Translations under genes and position numbers: made by a program
Shown here: positions 12,064 through 23,275 of the stretch, piece by piece
Layout of the letters: each line of letters starts with the position of its first letter
Position numbering within the stretch: the first letter of the stretch is position 1
Notes under the pieces: generated by a model
Database searches by the model: none
Seen by the model: only the letters and a program-made list of their open reading frames with translations
What the model was told of the DNA's origin: nothing
NCBI RefSeq assembly: GCF_027580225.2
Contig: NC_073354.2
Location: 27,300,001-27,364,000 of the forward strand
DNA: 64,000 nt
Source: Misgurnus anguillicaudatus
Taxonomy: Eukaryota > Chordata > Actinopteri > Cypriniformes > Cobitidae
Reading direction: 5' to 3'

Positions 12064-13880
12064 CGGGAAAGATGAAAGAATTGCATGGAAGTTATGGAAA
12101 GTGTGTGAAAAGGTTATTTGATTGTCTTATCAGTTGGAGTGAACAGAATACAATCCCTGAAACTCAAAAAGTTACACTGAGCTGCCCCGCTACTCTTAAG
12201 TATGTACCTCTGCATCATCGGAAACCACTCATTCATAAGGCACATATCTCTACAGGCTCTGGTCAGCCTGGCATACATCAAACCCTATCACTACTAAAAC
12301 ATTGCTTCTGGTGGCCCAACATGGCTCAGGACATCAGAAGGTTCATGAGTGGATGCAAGGATTGTGCCATATCTAAGACTCCTCGACATTTTCCCACCAG
12401 TACACTTGTACACCTCCCATTTATACCGTCCATGGTCACATCTAGGAGTAGACTTTGCCACAGACCTCCCGGCTTCCCAAGGTTACATCCATTTTTATCA
12501 TTGTCAACCAATTCTCCAAGTTGATCCGACTCATACAGTACACCTCAAAGGTTTACCCACTGCCATGGAAAGGGCAGAATTACTCTTCCAGCATGTGTTT
12601 AGATATTCCAAATAGATAGAGGTCCACAGTTTATCTCTATAGTCTGGAAATCTTTTATGAAACTCCTAGATGTGATGGTAAGCCTTTTCTCTGGTTATCA
12701 CCCTCAGACCAATGGCCAAACAGAGAGAAAGATCCATGAAGTCAGTCGATTCCTCCAAACCTTTTGCCATAACCACCAGAACTCCTGGAACTAATTCCTT
12801 CCCTTGGCCAATTACGCATCAACTACTGGTCTCACTCAGTTTCAGTGCATACTCCTAACCCTGGACCGAAGAACCCTCTGAAGTCCTTTCAGTGCAACAC
12901 TGGTTCCAGGAGAGTGAGATGCTCATCACCAGTTGCGGTGGGCTGTGAGACATCAGCAATGTACAGCGGATGCCCACTGTTCAGGGACCTATAAAGTTGG
13001 ACAGAAGGTGTGGTTGTCCACAAATACATCCGCCTGCATCTCCCTTGCAAGAAGCTGGCAGATACATCGGCCTGTTTACCATCATCAAGGAGGTCAATCC
13101 TGTAGCTTTTGAACTTCAGCTCCCCCACAGTATCGGATTCATCCAGTCTTCCACGTGTCACACTTCAAACTATTTCACTCACCTGTTTCTCCCTTTCCCT
13201 CCACAGAGCCTGGTAAAAAAGCCCCCCATCTCGAAGAAGATATTGAAGTATACATTGTTCGGGAGTCAAGGTGGACAGCTAAAGTACATTGTCGAGGGGT
13301 TCGGACCCAAGGAACGTTCCTAGGTCCCTTGAGATGACATTTTGGACCAGAACTGCTGAGGGAGTTCCACGCTACCCTCTCAGAGAAACCCACTCCCCAA
13401 GGCAGAGGTCGGTCACCTCGGCATCGTAAGCCCAGCTCCCCTCAGGAGCGGACTCCTCATTCACTCTCCAGCAACTTTCCGCATCATCTGACTTCTAATC
13501 ACCGCCACCTGTTCACAATCACCTGCTCTCACTATAAAAGTCTTCCTCATTTACCTATTCAACATCTAGTCTTGTTATACATGCATCTCATCCGAGTGTA
13601 TTGTGGTAACCTGCCTGACCCCTTTTGTGAAGATCAATATCATCTCTCTCTCTCTCTCTCTCTCCATTGTTGTCATCGTCCATTGTCTACTGTCAAGTGA
13701 GCGAAAGTGTCTTGTTTTCTGTAGCTGTCAAGACAAGTTTGTGTTTGGAGCTGCTTGTCTGCTTGTCATTACCTTCACAATTACTACCCCCATTCATCTG
13801 CCTGTTGCTTGTTTACTGTTTTAATAAATACATCATTGGTTTTACTCCGTTGTCATCTACATCTGGCTACTATAAAAAAA
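12064..13880 (+). mobile_element. Degenerate Ty3/Gypsy-like pol 3' end and LTR (block copy 2)
   Basis: A longer copy of the block at 1-1500. It adds the segment before the integrase core with KYVPLHHRKPLIHKAH, then SGQPGIHQTL, CFWWPNMAQDIRRF and CKDC (H2C2-type zinc-binding motif). The rest of integrase is broken by stops. An LTR-like tail with CTATAAAAG near 13532 follows, with a (CT)n run at 13643-13665 and AATAAA near 13822. Inactive. Confidence 0.78.
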
Positions 13881-14545
13881 AATTCACAATATAAACCAAT
13901 AGTATAGACTATTCTTAGTCTTTCCACTTTAGCATCAACAATACAAGCACAGAATAATAATGTTATCTGAAGTTACAAACAACCAAATGTTTAGAACCTC
14001 AACTGTCTGTCATACAATAAACAATCTCGGTCATTAAAGGCAGGATAGGAAGGAATTATCTAAAAAACTTTTTTTTCCTTTATATACCAATACATAAGTA
14101 AAATGTAAGTACTCTGATAAAGAGAGTATAAAAATCGAGTGTCTGTAGACCTCTCACAACTGTTTTACACACAGCTAATTTTTTCATTCACTCCACCCCC
14201 TCCCTTCTGGGTTTCTTTTAAAGCCACACCCCAAAACACATGAACGTGCAACGCTGACCGGCTTTGCTGGGAGAAGCATTTACCTCAAACGTGCGGAGAG
14301 GAAGGAGCGCGGTGCATGTAGTAACATCATGTCACAATCACATGTAAAAATACACCAAACTTTATCACTACGAATATAAACAAATAGGGTGGCTGTTAAT
14401 ACTCACTATTAAGCTAGCATATCGATACTGGTAAGGTTTAAAATATATTTTGTTTGATTCGGTAACAAACGAGCTAGTTATATTTTATAAGACAAAGCTA
14501 AAAACAGATTGCATTAATACAAGTTTTTTTATTACCATCAGTTAA

Positions 14546-15367
14546 AGGGATAGTTCGGCCAAAAACGATATTAAACCCATGATTTACTCACCCCCAAGCT
14601 GTCCGAGTTGCATATGTCCATCGTTTTTCAGACAAACACATTTTCGGATATTTTAGAAAATATTTTAGATATTTCTGTTCATTAAATGTTATGTTACGGG
14701 GTCCAGCAATAGTCCACGACCTTCAAGTCCAAAAAAGTGCGTCCATCCTTCACAAATTAAATCCAAACGGCTCCAGGATGATAAACAAAGGTCTTCTGTG
14801 GGTAATCCGTGCGGTGTTTTTGTAGAAATATCCATATTTAAAATGTTATTAACTTTATAAACTAGCTTCCGGTAGCGCCGCCATCTTAGACTCAGGAGAG
14901 AGGATTAGCGTAGTGTACGCACTTTTCTTAGTGACGTATGACAAATTCGGAGGGCGGGGGCACCGAGCAGCAGCAGAGAAACTCTGTACGCTGCGTAAGC
15001 TCTCATCCTGAATGCGCATCACTCCAAAATGGCGGCGCTACCGGAAGCTAGTTTATAAAGTTAATAGCATTTTAAATATGGATATTTCTACAAAAACACC
15101 GCACGGATTACCCACAGAAGACCTTTGTTTATCATCCTGGAGCCGTTTGGATTTAATTTGTGAAGGATGGACGCACTTTTTTGGACTTGAAGGTCGTGGA
15201 CTATTGCTGGACCCCGTAACATAACATTTAATGAACAGAAATATCTAAAATATTTTCTAAAATATCCGAAAATGTGTTTGTCTGAAAAACGATGGACATA
15301 TGCAACTCGGACAGCTTGGGGGTGAGTAAATCATGGGTTTAATATCGTTTTTGGCCGAACTATCCCT
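14546..15367. mobile_element. 822-bp palindromic (foldback) element with TTAA duplication
   Basis: Flanked by TTAA 14542-14545 and 15368-15371. Ends AGGGATAGTTCGGCC and GGCCGAACTATCCCT. The two arms (about 14546-14890 and 15025-15367) are near-perfect inverted repeats of about 340 bp around a ~130-bp centre. The paralogous block has the empty site with a single TTAA at 2170-2173. Non-autonomous, of piggyBac/Kolobok type by its target site. Confidence 0.85.
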
Positions 15368-16029
15368 TTAAGGGCGATTTATAATCGTGCCTAAGTTCTA
15401 CGGCGTAGGCTATCCGTAGCCTGTGTGTAGCTCTGCGTAGCCTGACATGCACCTCGCAAAAATTTTAACAGCGAGTCAGATCTATGCGGACCACAAGCGC
15501 CGTGATTGGTCCACCAGAACCCCTCCCTTCAGGTAAAAAAAACAACGTCAAAGGTATTTCCGTTTGTGACGTTTAAAATAAAGATGAGCCAAGTTGAGGA
15601 GTGATTTAACTTAAACTGCATCAAAAGTCGCTGTCTATTTACTTCCATCATTGCTGGTCTTCTCAAATCATACACAACAAGTTGCTGTTTCTTCTTCGTT
15701 TAAGGGTTAACTTCATGGTTAACTTGCCAAGCTTCTTCTTCTCTGACGGTCGGGCTGCTACTGTGGTTACACGCGTGGATACTGCCTACCAGCGGTTTAC
15801 GTGTGTTTAAACGTTGATGCGGAGGACGATGCAAAAGTATAAATGAAAACCGGCGTGGAACCTTCGCCGTCGCGGCTACGCGTAGGACCTACAGATGTGG
15901 CCTTTAAAAATGCGCGTTTTCTCCCGCGGCATTCGCCAAATCGTCTCGCGGAGTCCCGCAGAATTCTGCAAGTGTTTTCGGGGGGGCTACTTTCCCTTTT
16001 CCCTTAATGTGTTTCGCTTCACAGAAAAT

Positions 16030-16043
16030 CCACCAGGTGGCGC
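16030..16043 (+). promoter_or_regulatory. CTCF-like motif
   Basis: CCACCAGGTGGCGC matches the core CTCF pattern (CCASYAGRKGGC) closely. A single motif inside a transposon. Binding is not shown by sequence alone. Confidence 0.3.
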
Positions 16044-18141
16044 ATAAAAAACTCAATTTGTATATGCGTTGTCATTGCGGTTTTTTCCAGAAGTTAATAA
16101 GGGCATTGCCGAATATTTAACATTGCTATTAAAACAGCAAAGTGACGTCAACCCCTTCTTGCCAGCATAACAGCGCATACAACTAATAAGATGACTGTGT
16201 GTGCAATGCATTTATACTAAGTGCAACAGAGAATTTAGCCTAATACACTAAACTCTATTTACAATGAATATCTTAATTATTTGTGTTGTCGAATTTTGAC
16301 ACAGTTTCATTGTTTGTTCATAATATTTATAATTATGTCAGTTTTTCTAAAAGTATCAATATTTTAAAGAGATTAATGTGGTATAAAAAATACATGTTTT
16401 AAAGTTACAAAATGTTGTAAAAATATATTAGTATTCTTATATATTAAGAACAATAATATGACACATGTATATTGCGCTAAAATGCTTTACATATGGAAAG
16501 AGGAATTCTTCTCAACCACCACCAATAAAGTTTAAAAATTATTCTTTAGAAAAACAGTGTTTAAACCCACGCAGAGCAAACAAGAAAACATAGGCCTATG
16601 CATACTGTACAGTTGGCATATGATATCTTTATTTAGTTTTACATATTTATATTTATAATACCTTTAATAATACCTTTTTTGCGCATTTAGGCAGTGTTGT
16701 GATTTTTTTTAAATCCTTTCAGCCGTAATTCATATCTGTAAAAATATCCAGGGGCTTTATAGTAACTTTATAAAATCTCTTAATGTCACTTATGTATTTT
16801 TTAGTTGGTCAAATATAAATGACTAAAATAGAACATACATTTTTATTTAAAATTTACTTTATATGTAGCCTATACTACAGCTAATACATTAGCGAACAGA
16901 GAAACTGCGCCTTTTACGTAAAAAAACACCCCCGAAGTGTTGAGTTTATGAATATTTACACCTACAATTTGTACTTTGTGAAATGTGTGAGTAAAATAAT
17001 AAATTTAATAACATGTGGCTATATAGACAAACACGCCGCGCGTTTTCAAAACTTATTTATATATAATCTAATTTATAAATTAAAAAAACAAAGTTTTAAG
17101 TTAAGACAATAATAAATATGTTTTTTCTTTATTGAAAGAAAAACGTAGAAAATGTTATTATGGGTATAGTTGATGCAAATAAAGTGTGCAGTATACAGAA
17201 AAATGCAAACAAATTATTTCTAAAAGTAGCAATATTTTAAAATAAAGATAAAGGTGGTATAAAGAAAGACATGAGAAAAGTAGATGTATGCAAAAGAGCA
17301 CAGTTCAGATATTGTTAATTCAAGCGGTTTTATACACCTTTCAGCTTTGTTTGAATTGACAAGCATTTTATTCGGCACTGTCAACACATTTTGTGATTGA
17401 TTTACTGATTTATTACAGAAACTTGTTGTCAGAAGCAAAGCTATTGTACTAAGCATCTTTATATGTATGTTTTAAAGTTAAAAGTGTTGTAAAAAAAATA
17501 TTAGTATTCTCTTATATTAAGAATAACAATATGATTATATTGCGCTAAAATGCAATATAAATTATTCTGCAATATAAATTATTTTCAACCTACACCAATA
17601 AAGTTTTAACATTATTCTTTAGAAAAAAACGGCGTTTAAACCCGTGGAGCGAACAAGAAAACACATGTTTACATGCTTATTCGGTATATCATATGATATC
17701 TTTTTTATTTCGTTTTACAGTTTTAAAAGTGGCAAAAAACTTCTTAAAATCTAATGAATACTGGTCTCTGTAAATATAACTGCAGATGACAGCAGATTAG
17801 ATTCAGTTCACCTAAGAAATAGGAGAAGCGATGATTTGTGATTGGGGCTAATAGAATGACTGCCAATACACCAAACCAAATGAGCACTTTATAGTAAACT
17901 AAAGCAACACACAATGTGCAAGTCATGACCATATAACTTTATTTTGTATATAAATATATTATTGTTAATAGACGTCAAATATCAATTGATTTTTTTATAT
18001 TTTTATTAAAAACTGTCACAGCAAACATCACGCTGGCTTCTACTACTTACAAACATGCACACGTGGGTGAGGGTTAATGAATCTGCCGTTTTCTGAGGGT
18101 ATCTGCGTGCGTGGGTTCCAGGCATATGCTTTTCCTCCAGA

Positions 18142-18834
18142 GCTGGGTTTCCCGATAACGATTGAACTTAGCACTTAAGAGCGGTTTCTACGAGCTACTT
18201 AACGAAAAATTATTAATTATTCTTAAAAATTATATAAATTCTTATATAAAATTATATAAATTATTCTCAACCTACACCAATAAAGTTTTAACATTATTCT
18301 TTAGAAAAAAACGGCGTTTAAACCCGTGGAGCGAACAAGAAAACACATGTTTACATGCTTATTCGGTATATCATATGATATCTTTTTTATTTATTTTTAC
18401 TGTAGATTAATTATAGAAGCAAATTGGTAGGAACCATTTATCAATTTGCTAGTACCAACTTTTACCAAAATTTACCAAATATGTTTTACTTCTTTATTAA
18501 TTTTATGTTTAGTCATTTAAATTTGATTTCTCATTTTAATTTTAAATATATTATATTAAAGTAATTTAAACAAATAAACAATGAAGAACCCAATAAATAA
18601 ATAAATAAATATACATTTAAAACATTACATTATCGTCATTGCTGGAGTGCAATTTGTTGGTTGTCCTGCAGGTGACTCTATTAACGACTACTCCGGAGCA
18701 CTCGTAGATCTACGATGATTTTCAAGTGCTAAGTTATGAAGCTTTTGCGAAACGGTCCGTAATTCTAAGATGATTCGTACAATCGTTTTTACGATCTACT
18801 TAGCCTTACGATGCTTTTGGGAAACCGGGCCCAG
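18142..18834. mobile_element. MITE nested in the 6.5-kb element
   Basis: Ends CTGGGTTTCCCGATAACG and GGGAAACCGGGCCCAG form imperfect terminal inverted repeats. The interior includes inverted pieces around AAGTGCTAAGTT and a stretch (18240-18370) that repeats 17586-17705. No coding capacity. Confidence 0.5.
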
Positions 18835-18885
18835 ACCTTGACGCTTTGTGTGTTCGACTTTAAATGGTGCGGCGCTGACTGGTCG

Positions 18886-19500
18886 GCTTATGACATCAGA
18901 GTACTGCGAGAGCAAAGGTAAAGTCGGACCATTTGTAACATTTCGACTTGCTCTCGCGGTACTTTGATGTCTTCGGTGCCGAACTGTCTGCGCAGCGCCA
19001 CATAGAAACGGCCTTTGACTCTTTACAGCAGAGTACCAGCAACATGAGAAGTGGTGGCACGCAAAAGAAAGTGAAGGTACGCAGTACGCTAAAATATAAA
19101 GTGTCTGTACTGCGAACACTGGTTAAGTTATTTACATCGTGTGTTGCTCTTTCACCATTGTGCACCCGCGAACTCGCTCTGAAGTTTGTAGCTCGCGCTC
19201 CGGCTTCTGTAAACAATGGCCATTTCTCAAACCAAGTTGCCAACTCTCACGCAACTGGCGTGAGACTCACGCATTCAGCCTCAATCTCACGCTCTCACGC
19301 TCAAAAAAGAAATCTCACGCTAAAATAGACATTCTTCTCTGCTGTATTTTTTTCACTCGTTTAGCTTTCTGATACAGATTCAAAATCTGTATTTTTATCT
19401 GATACAGACTCAAACATGAGTGGATGACATCAGAGTACCGCGAGAGCGATTGAAACCAACCTCCTCTGCCTTATTTCTCGCGGTACTCTGATGTCATCTG
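18886..19500. repeat. Two related hairpin sequences
   Basis: 18893-18972 and 19423-19500 each contain GACATCAGAGTAC[TC]GCGAGAGC and its inverted complement around a ~30-base loop. A run of CTCACGC motifs lies at 19248-19320. Function unknown. Confidence 0.6.
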
Positions 19501-19826
19501 CTTGCCGGCTCTTGGCGCTGCGTAAAGTTGACCACACCTAAGAACCGTACTGCTAAACTCGACAGGAATGCTCTGTGTATACCAGCACCTCCTTTATTAG
19601 GAAAAGTTCTATTTTACTTCTCAGCGTGAGAAATAGCTTACACGGTTTGGCGTGTGAGCGTTTGAACTAACAGAAATGCGTGTGTCTCATGGCGAATGCG
19701 TGGGACTTGAGAGCCCAGGTTATATCAACATATGTCAAATTACGCTACCCGATATCCACTTAATTTTATAAGTTATAAACATTCATTTAAAATAACTTAC
19801 AGCGCATGTAGTACGCCTAGATTTGC

Positions 19827-19925
19827 ATTTAAACAAAGGAACTGCAAGGGTGGGAAATAAAACGCCACACGCTGGTGAAAACTTGAAAAACCGGTTCGAT
19901 TCTCTTGCAGTTCCTTTGTTTAAAT
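19827..19925. repeat. Perfect 22-bp inverted repeat
   Basis: The 22-base arm at 19827-19848 (starting ATTTAAACAAAGG) is exactly inverted at 19904-19925, with a ~55-base spacer. It could be the end pair of a very small nested element or a hairpin. Confidence 0.75.
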
Positions 19926-22320
19926 AGCATTGGGGGTTTGCAAAGAATTGGCAGACCTGGGGGTGGGTGGTTTTTAATTGTCACTGGTAGCTGCTAAAAC
20001 TAGCAGCTTAACCATGTGCAATAATTACATTTTGGAATTAACTTCCTTCATGTCGTTTTATTTATTCACTGTAAAAATATTTTCTGAATTTGTAAGTAAA
20101 GGTAGCATTAAATTTGTTTTACAATTTTAAATGAATTTTTGCTTTTATTATAATTATAACTTAAATAACTGTAAATATTTATTAAAAATAATATTACATT
20201 TTTTTATCAAAAAGACAAATAACTTGATTCTCATTAATAATAGCCATGGAAAACAAACTTCTCATTTTTAAAGCCTCATACAGCTTGTGCCTATGTGCGT
20301 TGAACTTGAGAGCGCTTTAAGCGTTTATTGTGTCTTTCAGCACATTACATATATGACCCATTCTGTCTAAATGAGTGGGATGTTTTCAAATACTCTATTA
20401 ATTAAACATCTAATACGTTTTCTGAGAGTGAAATGATTAATACTAAGATGCGTGTCATGTCAGACATCTTGGTTTCGGTTTAAAAACATGCAGGAATTTG
20501 AAAATAAAATGCAGGACTTGCTTGATGTTTAAATAGTTATTAACAGAGATAAAGTTCGGGACTGATTTATGTTAAAAAGTTATTAAGATCAACAAGACTC
20601 GCGCTGACTGACAGATCCGAAACGCAACGCACAGACAGGCAAGTACCTGCACTGACAGAATAGTTAAAAGAAAACATCTGTTTTGGCAAGAATTTACGAA
20701 AGCATATTAAGCATTAAACTTGCTAAGCTCATTATTAAATATGTCCATAGCCTACAGCGTTTGCGCGAACAGAACGAATTGTTTAAAAAAACTTTCTCAT
20801 TAATCTTCATCTAAATTAATAAATAATCAGATATTCGTTTATAATTTCAAATAACAGCTCTATTATTTAAAGTCAGTTTTGACTTAGTTCAAAACAAGCA
20901 AAATGATTTTAAACAATAAGGTAATTAGAAAGATGTAATATAAATGTTTCAGTTGTTATTTACAATTACAATTTATCTAACTTTTTTATGTTAATTGCAA
21001 TTCATGTCATAATAATCTTCAGTATAAATTTTGCTTTTAAAATGTTACATTTTCATATTTTTATCTATTTACTTGTTAATTTTATATTCACCTTGACAAT
21101 GAAGCTGGCTTTAACTTGAAGTAATTAAAAGATGACCGAAGTCATAGAGACACGGAGTTATTAACGAATATTTTATTATCAGAGTGCAGCATTTTATCAA
21201 GGGTTTCTGGTCTTGTGTAATTAAATAAAATAAAATAAACTAAAAGGGTAATTTTTTACAGTTGGATTAAAAGACGTTTGATATTAGCAGCGTTTTAAAA
21301 CTAATTCCAAAACATCTCGCGTTTCTAAATAAGGGACGCGCAGAAAATGTCATTCATGTAATTTTATAGATTACACTCATTCACTTCACACACATATTAT
21401 ACGTGCTTTAAGGGCTTTATAATTTAGCTGTTCCAGTAAACACGTTATGATGTCTGGCCGAATATTTTTTCTGTTATTCGGATGAATTCGTTATTCGTTT
21501 TAAAGCCATTATCCGTGCCCTTGCGAATAACGTATTCGGCTTCGGGCACATCCCTAATATATATATTTATTTATTTATGTTTGACGAATGCTTATCAGTA
21601 CATTACTTTTTGGTTTCTTCAACTTTAAAGATGAATATTCTCCTTTAGAGATGGGCAATTTTTTGCAATAGCACATTATATTCAAAATTTTGAGCTCATA
21701 AAAAAGATTTTTCGCTTATTTAAATGACATGTTTATGTTTTTATGCACGTTTAGATTTGGTGCAATTTCCCAAAGGCTTATAATTAGGAAATACACACAA
21801 CACGCTTAACTTATATTTTCTTATATTTCTACTTATATTCCTACTGTTCAGTAATGCAGAAAAGCGCAACACAACCATGTTAAAGCTATTAAACGTTCAG
21901 ATGCAAAAATGAACTAAATGTAAAATTAGATAAATTAGTTAATGATATTGCGTAAATGCGCTCGGTCTCTTCAAAGGTCTTCGCGAGTTATTTTGTTATA
22001 AGACAGTTATCATATATCACGTCTCTTCTACTGTAAGTACACGGAAAAAAATAAGACAAATGATGCGCGTTTGAGTCGAAATTTTATGAAGAATATGTCA
22101 CTGTTTATGTAACTGGCAAAGAAAACTTCGCCAACGAAATGTTTGCCAAAAAAACCTGCATTTGTATGACATCAAAGAGTATCTCCTAAACACAGAAAAT
22201 CCGTGTCATGTTACTTCAATATCATAGAGTATACGCTCAGCATGAAGTCAAGCACACAAATTGTCGTCAGTATGGCCTACATGAAACACGACTGCCATCT
22301 ACAGGTTTTTGTATTTCCTG
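19926..22320. other. AT-rich interior of the 6.5-kb element, no gene seen
   Basis: No exon-like or transposase-like frame was found. Near 21515-21560 a GAATAACGTATTCGGCTTCG stretch followed by GGCACATCCCTAA resembles the end of a hAT-type element, without a clear partner. Confidence 0.5.
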
Positions 22321-23077
22321 CATCCCCCACCGATCCCCCCTTCTGCGGGATCTCGCAGAATTTCGGAAGTACTCGCGCATTCTGCTATCAGAGACGCGCA
22401 TTTTTAAGGGCCACATCTGTACGCACGACTATAACGAGCCCTTTACACTGTGATGAAGGTGAATTTCATGGAAGATTCATGAAATATATGGTGTTTTGCA
22501 TGTAAGAGTTTCCGTGATGAAAGCATTGTTGACTCTGATGAGGACTACACTCTAGAGACAATACCACTACCGCATCGTCGACTCGAGGAAAAGCCACGTG
22601 ATATTTACTCTCGTTTGATTTCTTCGTTTATTCCTTTTTTTGCCTCGTTTGCCTTCGCTGACTGCATATGCAGGTACTGTGAGTTTTGAATGCTTTTTCT
22701 CTGCCGTACTTTTGCTCTTCCTAGAGTGCCTCGTGCACGTTCAAATCAATCGAGTGTGTGCATGTGTGGGCAGATCCTGTAGCAACAGGGGTGGTGCCAT
22801 GGTCATGAGAGAGAGTGATAGTCACGCAAGCCAATCATTTGTTTCGTCCCGAATGGAAATAATTAGCTGTGTTTAAAACAGCCGTGAGAGGTCTACATAC
22901 ACTCGAGTTTTATTCTTTCTTTTTCAGAGTACTTACATTTTAATTATGTATTGGTATATAAAGACAGTTTAAACAAATTTATAAAAAAGTTTTTTTAGAT
23001 AATTCTAATTTTTAGATAAGGCCTATCCTGCCTTTTACAGAAGTGAAGCAAGATCTCTTAAAAATACTCCTAATGAA

Positions 23078-23133
23078 TCAAATGAATCCCAAACAATCCC
23101 AAATTCTGGCTACCCGCCTAAACACATTTTTAC
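23078..23133 (-). CDS. Candidate terminal exon of module copy 3
   Basis: 56 bp entering in phase 1 after a good polypyrimidine/AG (TTTTGCAG). It would add GKNVFRRVARIWDCLGFI and TGA after the last EGF exon. The same exon-like sequence lies at the same place in copies 2 and 1. No family is recognised, and it may be chance. Confidence 0.25.
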
Positions 23134-23275
23134 CTGCAAAATCAAATTCAAGACCACCAGGAACCCATCGAGTCTGGCCACACTGCATCTATGTGCACTG
23201 CAGTCTCGGCGCCATGGGCGGGCACTGGGGGCTTGGCCATGTGTGTTAGTATGTATTACAAATTCAAACACTTAC

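Larger units (their letters stand above)
15892..22419. mobile_element. 6.5-kb TA-flanked non-coding element
   Basis: Ends CAGATGTGGCCTTTAAAAAT and, inverted, CAGATGTGGCCCTTAAAAAT, flanked by TA (15890-15891 and 22420-22421) inside the Harbinger-like MITE. The paralogous copy 1 has the uninterrupted site (near 2692). The interior is AT-rich, with no ORF over ~126 codons and no recognisable transposase. It holds internal direct repeats (16510, 17586 and 18267 share AATAAAGTTT...TTCTTTAGAAAAA...GTTTAAACCC), hairpins and a nested MITE. No superfamily assigned. Confidence 0.75.
14038..23033. mobile_element. TTAA element (copy of 1657-3262) expanded by nested insertions
   Basis: The left end is AGGCAGGATAGG after TTAA 14034-14037. 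The right end is CCTATCCTGCCT at about 23033, where the following TTAA has decayed to TTTTA. Inside are the Harbinger-like MITE (15371-15891 and 22422-22442), the 822-bp palindromic element (14546-15367) and the 6.5-kb element (15892-22419). Confidence 0.65.

Noticed and set aside
18948..19328. 126-codon plus-strand frame
   Set aside because: It overlaps hairpins and CTCACGC repeats, has no family pattern and has competing frames on both strands, as expected for repeat DNA.
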